A stretch of DNA of 14,677 nt from assembly GCA_963205525.1 (NCBI GenBank), contig CAUJJP010000113.1, positions 1 to 14,677 of the forward strand, given 5' to 3'. The notes under the pieces were generated by a model. It saw nothing but the letters and a program-made list of their open reading frames with translations. It was not told the DNA's origin and did not search any database. A program made the position numbers and the translations under genes. The DNA comes from Pseudomonadota bacterium. GTDB lineage: Bacteria > Pseudomonadota > Gammaproteobacteria > Burkholderiales > Burkholderiaceae. This document shows, one piece after another, positions 1 to 6,419 of this stretch (positions within the stretch are counted from its first letter, which is position 1; each line of letters starts with the position of its first letter).

Positions 1-1
1 T

Positions 2-30
2 GTGGACAGGCTCAAATGCAGCCTGCCCAC
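2..30. repeat. Imperfect inverted repeat at left window edge
   Basis: Two 11-base arms (2-12 and 20-30) are complementary except for one position that can form a G-U pair, around a 7-base loop. No T-tract follows on either strand, so it is not a convincing intrinsic terminator. Read on the minus strand it lies 40-75 bases downstream of an ACCCAAC box (76-70) that fits the attC R'' consensus. It could therefore be the central stem of a second attC whose far end lies outside the window. That reading is an inference. Confidence 0.4.
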
Positions 31-212
31 ATGCCCACCGGGCTCGACGACGACCAGCGATTCTGACTGTTGGGTTCCACACGAAATGACGAGGGGCCTT
101 TCACCGGCGGGGGCTGAAGACGCCTGTTGAGGACGCATGGCGCCGCGCGGACCTTGACCTTGGCCAGAACTCCCAAAGAAGCACTCGCGCGCAGAGCGCG
201 TGGTGTATTCAT
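12..212 (-). CDS. Hypothetical 66-aa ORF, possible content of a second integron cassette
   Basis: A small minus-strand ORF beginning MNTPRALRAS and ending GMWAGCI. It matches no family I recognise. It lies immediately downstream, in the same direction, of the attC at 271-338, which is where the next gene of a cassette array would sit. Its 3' part runs through an ACCCAAC box (76-70), as cassette genes often do when they read into their own attC. No Shine-Dalgarno sequence is visible before the ATG at 212, and the frame stays open upstream to 359 across the attC. The composition is not strongly protein-like, so this may be chance. The rest of 1-270 shows nothing else I can support. Confidence 0.2.
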   Translation of the reverse strand: MNTPRALRASASLGVLAKVKVRAAPCVLNRRLQPPPVKGPSSFRVEPNSQNRWSSSSPVGMWAGCI

Positions 213-270
213 AATTGCGAGCGGGAGGTTCGGAGGATATGGCCATTCACGACGATCCGGGGATTGTGAC

Positions 271-338
271 GCCCAACGTGGAGGTAACCGGCCTCGTGCG
301 GTTTTATGCGCGAGGTCCGGTTGAACGTCGGGTTGGGC
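271..338 (-). other. Integron attC recombination site
   Basis: A 68-bp imperfect palindrome with the layout of an attC site. Read on the minus strand it has R'' GCCCAAC (338-332), a 9-base spacer, L'' AACCGGACCTCG (322-311), a 14-base loop, L' CGAGGCCGGTT (296-286), an 8-base spacer and R' GTTGGGC (277-271). The outer boxes are perfectly complementary and match RYYYAAC / GTTRRRY. The inner arms pair over 11 bp with a single extra base in L'', the extrahelical base that gives attC its strand polarity and places it at the 3' end of a minus-strand cassette. The predicted cut is between G277 and T276. The antitoxin stop codon lies in its loop, as is common for cassette genes. No intI gene is in the window. 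Confidence 0.85.
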
Positions 339-642
339 GTCGCTTCGCAGACGTGCCATGTGGTTGTTCGGTGGCGCTCGGTTCAGCCAAACGGCCCGTA
401 ACGTACTTGTGAAGCACGCTTGCGATTAGCGTTTGATATGGCACACCCTCTTCAAGGGCTCGGACTTGAATGTCGTTGAGATCGCCAGAAGATAGGCGGA
501 TATTGACCCGGCGATCTTTAATGGCTGTGGCGCGTGCCGCTGCCTTGAACTTCGCGAGTTCAGCTTTTGTTGCAACGGATTTCAATTGACCTTTCTCAAA
601 GGCCGTCAGCACCTCGAACTCGTAGTCGTCAATCTTCGGCAT
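304..642 (-). CDS. Ribbon-helix-helix antitoxin of a BrnTA-like toxin-antitoxin pair
   Basis: About 112 aa, beginning MPKIDDYE. The core contains an RHH fold: a beta strand around RVNIRLS, a first helix around SGDLNDIQVRALEEG, and a second helix around PYQTLIASVLHKYV. Such proteins bind the toxin and repress their own operon as DNA-binding dimers. I chose the ATG at 642 because AAGGTG lies just upstream; an in-frame GTG at 651 would add three residues. The gene overlaps the toxin gene by 14 bases, the order toxin then antitoxin being that of brnTA. The last residues (RPTRRSTGPRA) are not part of the fold: they are the translation of the attC site into which the gene reads. Family assignment is confident for antitoxin, less so for the exact subfamily. 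Confidence 0.82.
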   Translation of the reverse strand: MPKIDDYEFEVLTAFEKGQLKSVATKAELAKFKAAARATAIKDRRVNIRLSSGDLNDIQVRALEEGVPYQTLIASVLHKYVTGRLAEPSATEQPHGTSAKRRPTRRSTGPRA

Positions 643-922
643 CTTCTTCACCTTGAATCAAATAGTCCCGAGTGGCCTTGCGACTCGGGATCACGGTTTT
701 GAGAAAGAAGTAGTTCTCTTCTTCGACGAATGGCACCAAGTGGGCGTAGTTGTCACACGCCACGACGAAAACACGTTGCCTCGGATATTTCGCTTGGTTT
801 GGGTGGGCCAGGATGTCGATAAGCCCGCCAGACTCAATAGCGACCACGATGCTTTCAAATGAAACATTACGGTCTGCTCGAAGAGCCTCATTCTTCTCTG
901 CACTCCAGCGAAATGGTTTCAT
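629..922 (-). CDS. BrnT-like toxin of a type II toxin-antitoxin pair
   Basis: A 97-aa protein beginning MKPFRWSAEKNEALR, with NVSFESIVVAIESG next: the opening F-W-x-x-x-K and V-S-F-E pattern is typical of BrnT-like toxins. The remainder (QRVFVVACDNYAHLVPFVEE, then FLKTVIPSRKATRDYL) gives the beta sheet of a RelE-type fold and the conserved IPSRKAT end. Family members are usually about 90-100 aa, so it is full length. BrnT is known as an RNA-cutting toxin; that activity here is inferred from family. It is the first gene of the cassette, starts 29 bases from the presumed cassette edge, and has no Shine-Dalgarno sequence. The promoter found upstream would give a leaderless mRNA starting at or next to this ATG. 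Confidence 0.8.
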   Translation of the reverse strand: MKPFRWSAEKNEALRADRNVSFESIVVAIESGGLIDILAHPNQAKYPRQRVFVVACDNYAHLVPFVEEENYFFLKTVIPSRKATRDYLIQGEEDAED

Positions 923-928
923 GGCGCC

Positions 929-964
929 ATCTTACGCCGTTGTGTGCCTAATGTCACCACATTA
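929..964 (-). promoter_or_regulatory. Toxin-antitoxin promoter with overlapping palindromic operator
   Basis: On the minus strand there is a -35 GTGACA (957-952, 5 of 6 consensus bases), a 17-base spacer, and a -10 TAAGAT (934-929, 4 of 6). Six bases later comes the toxin ATG, so transcription would begin at or beside the start codon. A perfect 6-bp inverted repeat with a 4-base centre, TAATGT-ggtg-ACATTA (949-964), covers the -35 box. This is the expected position for an operator bound by the RHH antitoxin. The operator role is an inference. Confidence 0.5.
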
Positions 965-966
965 AG

Positions 967-1344
967 TCAGGCCGTCCAAGGTTGCAGGTGAGGGGCCGCC
1001 GCAGCGGCGAAGCTGCATCGAAACCCCGGGGTCTGAAACCCGACGAAACCCTGAGTCAGGTGGAACCCGGGGGCCAGGTCTTGCACCTTGCCCTCGACGG
1101 CGTCCTTGTCCCCGGACGCGACGGCCCATTTCTGGTTCTTGAGTGCCACACCGAATCTGGCTACGCCCAGATCGACCCACGGCTGAGCGTCTTTCGGGTC
1201 CAGCCGCCTCGGCAGGCTCAAGCCGTACGCAGTGGAAGGCGGATCCTCCAGCCTTGCTCCAGCGGAAGTCCAGGCGACCCAGCGCTTGCTCTTGACGACC
1301 GTGAGTGGGACGCCCCGCGCAGCGGCGCGGTACGAATCCGGCAT
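967..1344 (-). CDS. Hypothetical protein, weakly supported
   Basis: A possible 125-aa minus-strand ORF beginning MPDSYRAAARG. Its middle (VVKSKRWVAWTSAGARL, then VDLGVARFGVALKNQKWAV) has protein-like composition, while the last 30 residues are alanine-rich low complexity over an imperfect GC hairpin (995-1008). I do not recognise a family. No clear Shine-Dalgarno sequence precedes the ATG. It stops 15 bases before the presumed right edge of the toxin-antitoxin cassette, so it could be a relic of a neighbouring cassette or of other mobile DNA. A longer plus-strand ORF over the same DNA (982-1407) looks like noise. If this ORF is not real, 952-1403 is a gene-free stretch of about 450 bases. Confidence 0.3.
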   Translation of the reverse strand: MPDSYRAAARGVPLTVVKSKRWVAWTSAGARLEDPPSTAYGLSLPRRLDPKDAQPWVDLGVARFGVALKNQKWAVASGDKDAVEGKVQDLAPGFHLTQGFVGFQTPGFRCSFAAAAAPHLQPWTA

Positions 1345-1403
1345 CTGCCCCGTTGGCGCGCTACGCTGTCGGCCATTTCCCCTCCCCCTCGAGAAGGCCC
1401 GCC

Positions 1404-1721
1404 ATGATCACCGAGTACGTCTTGTTCGCTTTGCCAGCCGGCCTGGACCGGGCCGAGGTGGTGGCCGGCATGCACGAGGTGGCGCCGCGCTGGCGCCGCG
1501 AGCCCGAGCTCGTCCGCAAGACCTTCATCTACGACCCCGCGAACTCGCGTGCCGGCGCCTTCTACCTGTGGAAGAGCCGCGCCGCCGCCGAGCGGGCGCA
1601 CGACGCGGCCTGGCGCGCGCGCATCCGGCAGAGCTACGGCAGCGAGCCGGTGATCGAGTACTTCGAGACCCCGCTGGTGGTCGACAACGCCCTCGGCCGC
1701 GTGATCGCCGAGGGCGAGTGA
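1404..1721 (+). CDS. Small monooxygenase-fold (YdhR-like) protein
   Basis: A 105-aa protein beginning MITEYVLFALPAGL. Length and pattern fit the YdhR-like putative monooxygenases of the dimeric alpha-beta barrel (ABM) superfamily: an N-terminal beta strand, an acidic or basic helix (VAPRWRREPELVRKTF), a strand around AGAFYLWKS, a helix starting AAAERAHDAAW, then YGSEPVIEYFETPLVVDN. These proteins are soluble dimers, some of which oxidise aromatic substrates without cofactor; no substrate can be read here. I chose the ATG at 1404 because GAGAAGG lies 7 bases upstream; the frame is open earlier but without support. It stands alone on the plus strand and ends 22 bases from the convergent end of the ABC transporter operon. 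Confidence 0.72.
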   Translation: MITEYVLFALPAGLDRAEVVAGMHEVAPRWRREPELVRKTFIYDPANSRAGAFYLWKSRAAAERAHDAAWRARIRQSYGSEPVIEYFETPLVVDNALGRVIAEGE

Positions 1722-1743
1722 GCGCGCGCCGGGCGCCGCGGCT

Positions 1744-2679
1744 TCAGCGCTCGCCTTTGCGGTAGGGCTTCATCAGCGCCTGCGGGTAGCGCGCGCGCCG
1801 CGCCACCAGCGCGAGGGCGGCGATCGCCATCGCATAGGGCAGCATCAGGTAGACCTGATAGGGCAGCTCAAGGCCGAACACGCCGCCTCCGGCCTGCTGC
1901 AGGCGCAGCTGCAAGGCGTCGAAGAAGGCGAACAGCAGCGCCCCCAGCAGCGCCATGCCCGGGCGCCAGGAGGCGAACACCACCAGCGCGACGCAGACCC
2001 AGCCGCGGCCGTTGACCATGTTGAAGTAGAAGGCGTTGAAGGCCGACAGGGTGAGGAAGGCGCCCGCCACCCCCATCAGCGCCGATCCGGCGACGATGGC
2101 GCCGCTGCGCAGCGCCGCCACGCTCAGGCCCTGGCTTTCCACCGCCGCCGGGTTCTCGCCCACCATGCGCAGCGCCAGCCCGAGCGGGCTGCGGTTCAGG
2201 CCCCAGGCCAGCGCCGGCACCAGCGCCAGCGCGAGCAGGGTGAGCGGGGTCTGGGCGTCGAGCACCGGCAGCGGCAGCCAGTCCATGGGCGCGAAGGGTT
2301 CGATGGTGGGCGGACGCTCGACCTTGGGGAAGCTCACCCGGTAGGCATAGCTCGCCAGGCCGGCGGCCAGCAGGGTGATACCCAGCCCGGCGACGTGCTG
2401 CGACAGCGCCAGGCCCACGGTGAGCCAGGCGTGCAGGGCGCCGAAGGCGGCGCCGGTGGCCGCCGCCACCGCAACGCCGGTCCACAGCCCGGCGCCCTGC
2501 CACACCGCCAGCCAGCCGGCGAAGGCGCCGGCCACCATGATGCCCTCCACCCCGAGGTTGAGGACACCGGCGCGCTCGCACAGCAGCACCCCCAGCGTGC
2601 CCAGGATGAGCGGGGTCGCGATGCGCAGCACCGAGACCCAGAACGGCGCCGCGAGCAGGAGCTCCAGGGTCTCGTTCAC
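1744..2679 (-). CDS. BMP-family ABC importer, permease subunit 2
   Basis: About 311 aa, almost entirely hydrophobic with roughly eight to ten membrane segments. It belongs to the branched-chain/sugar-type permease family (BPD_transp_2) and pairs with the permease encoded just upstream. The motif CERAGVLNLGVEGIMVAGAF near the N-terminus is the signature of the second permease of nucleoside/BMP importers. I place the start at GTG 2679, which overlaps the upstream stop as GTGA, the usual sign of translational coupling; an earlier in-frame GTG at 2712 would add 11 residues and overlap by 37 bases. It is the last gene of a four-gene operon and ends 22 bases from a convergent gene, with no obvious intrinsic terminator between them. 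Confidence 0.88.
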   Translation of the reverse strand: MNETLELLLAAPFWVSVLRIATPLILGTLGVLLCERAGVLNLGVEGIMVAGAFAGWLAVWQGAGLWTGVAVAAATGAAFGALHAWLTVGLALSQHVAGLGITLLAAGLASYAYRVSFPKVERPPTIEPFAPMDWLPLPVLDAQTPLTLLALALVPALAWGLNRSPLGLALRMVGENPAAVESQGLSVAALRSGAIVAGSALMGVAGAFLTLSAFNAFYFNMVNGRGWVCVALVVFASWRPGMALLGALLFAFFDALQLRLQQAGGGVFGLELPYQVYLMLPYAMAIAALALVARRARYPQALMKPYRKGER

Positions 2680-3725
2680 GATCGCGTGCGGCGCAGCCGG
2701 TACTGGGTCCACAGGGTCGCCACCAGCATCGCGATGAGGGCGATGGCATTGATGACCTCGGCGATGTAGGTCGGCACGCCGACCGCGCGGCTCATGCTGT
2801 CGGCGCCGACCAGCATGCCGGCGACGAAGACCGACGCCGCCACCACCGCCAGCGGGTGCAGCATGGCCAGCATGGCGACCACGATGCCGCTGTAGCCGTA
2901 GCCCGGGCTCATGTCCAGCGTCAGGTAGCCGGCGCGCCCGGCCACCTCCAGCGCGCCGGCCAGGCCGGCGAGCCCGCCGCTGAGGAGGGCGACCACGAAC
3001 ACCGTGCGCTGCAGCGGCACACCGGCGAAGACGGCGGCGCGCGCGTTGGCGCCGACGGCGCGGATCGCGAAGCCCACCGTCGTGAAGTGCAGCAGCACCC
3101 AGCAGCCCAGGGCCGCCGCCAGCGCCGCCAGCAGGCCGCTGTGGGCGCGGCTGCGCTCCAGCAGGCGGCCGAGCTGCAGCTCCTCGGGCAGCGCCGCGCT
3201 CTGCGGCCAGCCCATCGCCGCCGGGTCCTTCATCGGGCCGTCGAGCATGGCCGACACGAACAGCAGGACGATGAAGTTCAGCAGCAGGGTCGTCACCACC
3301 TCGTCGACGCCGAGCCGGGTCTTGGCCCAGGCCGGGCCGATGAGCAGCGCCGCGCCGGCCGCGACGGCGCTGGCGATCATGGCCGGGAAGATCAGCATCG
3401 GCGGCCCGGGCAGGGCGCCTACCGCCACCGCGGCCAGGGCGCCGGCATAGAGCTGGCCCTCGGCGCCGATGTTGTACAGGCGGGCGCGGAAGGCGACCGC
3501 CGCCGCCAGCCCGGTGAGGATGAGCGGGGTGGCGCGGGTCAGGGTCTCGGTCCAGGCGAAGCGCGAGCCGAATCCGCCTTCCAGCAGCAGCCAGTAGGCG
3601 CGGCCCACCGGCGCCCCGGCCCAGGCCACGAGCAGCGAGCTCAGCCCCAGCGTGACCGCCAGCGCCAGCGCCGGGGCGGCGATGAGCAGTGCGGCCGGGG
3701 TCTGTTCGCGGCGTTCCAGTCGCAT
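2676..3725 (-). CDS. BMP-family ABC importer, permease subunit 1
   Basis: A 349-aa inner-membrane protein beginning MRLERREQTPAALL, with a first long hydrophobic segment from about residue 9 and roughly eight to ten in all. The motif ARLYNIGAEGQLYAGALAA after the second segment is diagnostic of the first permease (BPD_transp_2) of nucleoside/BMP importers. The ATG at 3725 overlaps the ATPase stop by one base (TGATG), so the start is well fixed by coupling even though the same frame remains open far upstream inside the ATPase gene. It forms the channel together with permease 2 and is driven by the ATPase. Confidence 0.9.
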   Translation of the reverse strand: MRLERREQTPAALLIAAPALALAVTLGLSSLLVAWAGAPVGRAYWLLLEGGFGSRFAWTETLTRATPLILTGLAAAVAFRARLYNIGAEGQLYAGALAAVAVGALPGPPMLIFPAMIASAVAAGAALLIGPAWAKTRLGVDEVVTTLLLNFIVLLFVSAMLDGPMKDPAAMGWPQSAALPEELQLGRLLERSRAHSGLLAALAAALGCWVLLHFTTVGFAIRAVGANARAAVFAGVPLQRTVFVVALLSGGLAGLAGALEVAGRAGYLTLDMSPGYGYSGIVVAMLAMLHPLAVVAASVFVAGMLVGADSMSRAVGVPTYIAEVINAIALIAMLVATLWTQYRLRRTRS

Positions 3726-5212
3726 CAGCCTCTCCCCCCGGCCATCGCCAGGCCGATCTGCGCCGGCGTCCACTGCGCGGCCGGCCTGGCCTCGGTCAGG
3801 CGACCGCGGTGGATCACCGCGATGCGGTCGGCCAGCGCCAGGATCTCGTCCAGGTCCTCGCTGATCAGCAGCACCGCGGCGCCGCCTGCCACGGCGTCGA
3901 GCAGCCGCTGGTGGACCTCGGCCACCGCGCCCACGTCCAGGCCCCAGGTCGGCTGGTCGGCGACGATGAGGCTGGCGTCGCCGTCGATCAGCGCGCGCCC
4001 GAGGATGAGTTTTTGCATGTTGCCGCCCGAGAGCGCGCGCACCGGGCGGTCCAGCGCGCCGCCGCGCACGTCGAAGCGCTCGACGATGGCCTGCGCGTGG
4101 GCACGTGCGGCGCGCCGGCGCACGAAGCCGGCGCGCGCAAAGCGCGGGCTGGCGTAGCGCTCGAGTACCGCGTTCTCCCACAGCGGCAGGTCGCCGACGA
4201 GGCCCACCGCCTGCCTGTCCTCCGGGATGCGGGCCACGCCGGCGGCGATGAAATCGCGCGGGCGTGCGCGCAACGCCCGGCCCTGCACGCGCAGCGGCGC
4301 CGCCGCGCTGCCGGCAAGGCCGAACAGCCGCTGTGCGAGCGCCGCCTGGCCGTTGCCGGCGACCCCGGCGATGGCGACGATCTCGCCCGCGTGCAGCGTC
4401 AGGCCGGTGCCGGGGATCTCGCACACCGCTGCGCCGGGCTGGCTGGCGCGGCGCACCGCCGCCACCACCTCGCGCCCGACCATGGCCTGCGCCAGCAGCG
4501 CCTTGTCGGCGCCGGCTGCCGGCAGCTCGGCGACCAGGCGGCCGGCTCGCAGCACCGCCACCCGGTGCGCGATGCGCAGCACCTCGTCGAGCTTGTGGCT
4601 GATGAAGACCAGGGCGACGCCCGCGGCCACCATCTGGCGCAGGGTGGCGAACAGCGATTCGCTCTCCTGCGGCGTGAGGACGGCGGTCGGCTCGTCGAGG
4701 ATCAGGACCCGCGTGCCCTGGCTGCCGGCCTCGGCGGCCGTGAGCGCCTTCAGGATCTCCACCCGCTGGCGCTCGCCGACCGAGAGCTCGCCGACCCGCG
4801 CGTCGGGGTCGACCGCGAGGTCGAAGCGCTGCGCCAGCGCCTGCAGCCGCGCGCGCGCCGCGGCGCGGCGCGAGAACGGCCGCCACAGCGGCTCGCGGCC
4901 GAGCAGCACGTTGTCGAGCACGCTCAGGTTGTCGGCGAGGCTGAAGTGCTGGTGCACCATGCCGATGCCGGCCGCCAGCGCCGCCTTGGGCTGGCCCGGC
5001 GGCAGCGGCCGGCCGTCGACCTCTATCGTCCCCGCGTCGGCCAGGTAGTGGCCGAACAGGATGGACATCAACGTGCTCTTGCCGGCGCCGTTCTCGCCCA
5101 GCAGGGCCAGCACCTCGCCGCGCGCGAGCTGCAGCGAGATGCCGTCGTTGGCCAGCAGCGGGCCGAAGCGCTTGCTGATGCCTTGCAGGCGCAGGACCGG
5201 GGGAACGCTCAC
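3725..5212 (-). CDS. BMP-family ABC importer, double ATP-binding subunit
   Basis: A 495-aa protein with two ATPase domains in tandem, as in sugar and nucleoside importers (RbsA/MglA/NupO type). Domain 1 is complete: Walker A GENGAGKS (39-46), Q-loop VHQHF (Gln88), signature LSVGERQ (143-149), Walker B VLILDEP (169-175), switch His206. Domain 2 has a degenerate Walker A (GVAGNGQ, no GK[ST]), a good signature LSGGNMQ, and ADQPTWGLD with Gln in place of the catalytic Glu. This asymmetry is normal for the family, where only one site hydrolyses ATP efficiently. The start is GTG 5212, seven bases after the stop of the binding-protein gene; the Shine-Dalgarno sequence is weak, suggesting coupling. 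Confidence 0.92.
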   Translation of the reverse strand: MSVPPVLRLQGISKRFGPLLANDGISLQLARGEVLALLGENGAGKSTLMSILFGHYLADAGTIEVDGRPLPPGQPKAALAAGIGMVHQHFSLADNLSVLDNVLLGREPLWRPFSRRAAARARLQALAQRFDLAVDPDARVGELSVGERQRVEILKALTAAEAGSQGTRVLILDEPTAVLTPQESESLFATLRQMVAAGVALVFISHKLDEVLRIAHRVAVLRAGRLVAELPAAGADKALLAQAMVGREVVAAVRRASQPGAAVCEIPGTGLTLHAGEIVAIAGVAGNGQAALAQRLFGLAGSAAAPLRVQGRALRARPRDFIAAGVARIPEDRQAVGLVGDLPLWENAVLERYASPRFARAGFVRRRAARAHAQAIVERFDVRGGALDRPVRALSGGNMQKLILGRALIDGDASLIVADQPTWGLDVGAVAEVHQRLLDAVAGGAAVLLISEDLDEILALADRIAVIHRGRLTEARPAAQWTPAQIGLAMAGGRG

Positions 5213-5219
5213 CGAACGC

Positions 5220-6215
5220 TTACTTCGCCTTCGGCGCCTTGTCGTCGACCTTGACCGCGAAGCTGCCGGCCAGGATCTCCTTGCTGCGCGCGGCGACCTT
5301 GTCCTTCACCGCCTGCGGCACCTTGGCTTCGAAGCTGCCCAGCGGCGCCAGGGTCGAGCCGCCCGGCTTCATGAGCGACCAGCGGCCGTAGTCCTCGGCC
5401 TTGAAGCGGCCGCCCTTGACCGCCTCCAGGGCGGCGGCGATGGTCGGCTCCATGTGCCACAGGGCGCTCGCGACCACGGTGTCGGGGTACTGGGCCTGGG
5501 TGTCGATGACGTTGCCGATCGCCAGCACCTTGCGTTCCTTGGCCGCGTCGCTGACGCCGAAGCGCTCGGCGTAGAGCACGTCCACCCCCTGGTCGATCAT
5601 CGCGAACGCCGCCTCCTTGGCCTTCGGCGGGTCGAACCAGCTGTTGATGAAGCTGATCGTGAACTCGGCCTTCGGGTTCATCTCGCGCACGCCGGCGATG
5701 AAGGCGTTCATGAGCCGGTTCACCTCCGGGATCGGGTAGCCGCCGACGAGGCCGATCTTGCCGCTCTTGCTCATGCCGCCGGCGATCAAGCCGGTGAGGT
5801 AGGCCGGCTCCTGGATGTAGTTGTCGAAGACGCTGAAGTTGGGCGCCTGCGGCTTGCCGCTGCTGCCCATCAGGAAGGCGGTCTTGGGGTAGTCCTTGGC
5901 CACCTTGCGCGCCGCCGCCTCGACCGCGAAGCTCTCGCCGACGACCAGCTGGTGCCCGGCCTCGGCGTACTGGCGCATCACGCGCTCGTAGTCGGCGTTG
6001 GCGACGTTCTCGCTGAACACGTACTCGATCTCGCCGCGCGCCACCGCCGCCTTCAGCGCCTTGTCGATCCGGCTCACCCACTGCTGCTCCACCGGCACGG
6101 TGTAGATCGCGGCCACCTTGAGCTTGGCCTGGGCGAGCGCGGTGGCGGGCAGTCCGGTCAGGCTGGCGGCGGCCGCCAGGGCGGCGGCGAGGGTGGTGCG
6201 GCGGGTGGGCGACAT
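5220..6215 (-). CDS. BMP-family periplasmic substrate-binding protein
   Basis: A 331-aa binding protein of the BMP/PnrA family (Bmp domain, PF02608), first gene of the importer operon. The N-terminus MSPTRRTTLAAALAAAASL followed by ALAQA is a signal peptide with a probable cut after ALA. The twin arginine in TRRTTLA could mean Tat export. There is no lipobox cysteine, so it is a soluble periplasmic protein and not a lipoprotein like PnrA/BmpA of spirochaetes. The mature part begins KLKVAAIYTVPVEQQW and includes the interlobe region GKIGLVGGYPIPEVNRL. The family binds nucleosides and, in other branches, riboflavin, purines or amines; the ligand here is not readable. The start is ATG 6215 with AGGAG eight bases upstream. 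Confidence 0.9.
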   Translation of the reverse strand: MSPTRRTTLAAALAAAASLTGLPATALAQAKLKVAAIYTVPVEQQWVSRIDKALKAAVARGEIEYVFSENVANADYERVMRQYAEAGHQLVVGESFAVEAAARKVAKDYPKTAFLMGSSGKPQAPNFSVFDNYIQEPAYLTGLIAGGMSKSGKIGLVGGYPIPEVNRLMNAFIAGVREMNPKAEFTISFINSWFDPPKAKEAAFAMIDQGVDVLYAERFGVSDAAKERKVLAIGNVIDTQAQYPDTVVASALWHMEPTIAAALEAVKGGRFKAEDYGRWSLMKPGGSTLAPLGSFEAKVPQAVKDKVAARSKEILAGSFAVKVDDKAPKAK

Positions 6216-6265
6216 GCGGAGATCTCCTGTCCTTGGTGGTTTGTGTGCGCCGGGGTGTGCCTGCG

Positions 6266-6300
6266 GGTGCCGGGGGGCGCGCTGGGCGCGGACCGGCACC
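6266..6300. repeat. Hairpin in the leader of the importer operon
   Basis: Arms GGTGCCGG (6266-6273) and CCGGCACC (6293-6300) are perfectly complementary around a 19-base GC-rich loop that itself holds a short GCGC pairing. It lies 50-85 bases upstream of the binding-protein start and would be in its untranslated leader if transcription begins further upstream. I recognise no riboswitch class. Closer to the gene, a perfect palindrome GGAGATCTCC (6218-6227) includes the ribosome-binding sequence. Confidence 0.45.
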
Positions 6301-6323
6301 TCCTGGAGGGCGAGCGCAATTGT

Positions 6324-6419
6324 GCGGCCGGATCTGCGGCCGGATCTGCGGCCGGGTCCGCGGCCGAGTCCGCGGCCGGACCTGCCGCCGGACCTGCGGC
6401 GGGGCCTGCAGCCGGGCGC
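6324..6419. repeat. 12-bp tandem repeat, eight copies
   Basis: Eight head-to-tail 12-base units. The first two are identical (GCGGCCGGATCT), and the following units differ at a few positions (for example ...GGGTCC, ...GAGTCC, ...GGACCT), degrading towards the thiolase side. Most units carry the palindrome CGGCCG. The array sits between the end of the thiolase gene and the start of the importer operon, upstream of the latter. The period is a multiple of three, so all frames stay open through it, but no real gene spans it. Function unknown: it could be a slippage-prone array that varies between strains or a row of protein-binding sites. Confidence 0.9.

Noticed and set aside
239..412. Plus-strand ORF beginning MAIHDDPGIV after GGAGG sequences
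   Set aside because: One GGAGG is only two bases from the ATG. The ORF then reads through the attC in the direction opposite to the cassette polarity and continues antisense into the antitoxin gene. The composition after the first residues is that of attC translation.
952..1403. Search for an integron integrase (intI) or attI next to the cassette
   Set aside because: No tyrosine-recombinase motif is found on either strand here or elsewhere in the window; the only ORF is unrelated.
1722..1743. Terminator between the convergent monooxygenase-fold and permease genes
   Set aside because: The 22 bases are GC-rich with GGCGCC-type self-complementarity, but there is no stem long enough and no T-tract.
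2676..4886. A single 736-aa minus-strand frame covering permease 1 and most of the ATPase gene
   Set aside because: Only the part from 3725 down is protein-like (permease 1). The upstream half is an Arg/Ala/Gly-rich out-of-frame reading of the ATPase gene, open merely because of high GC.
6324..6419. Reading the 12-bp array as a gene for an Ala/Gly/Pro repeat protein or as a CRISPR array
   Set aside because: Units are contiguous with no unique spacers, and no start signal or flanking protein-like sequence exists in any frame.
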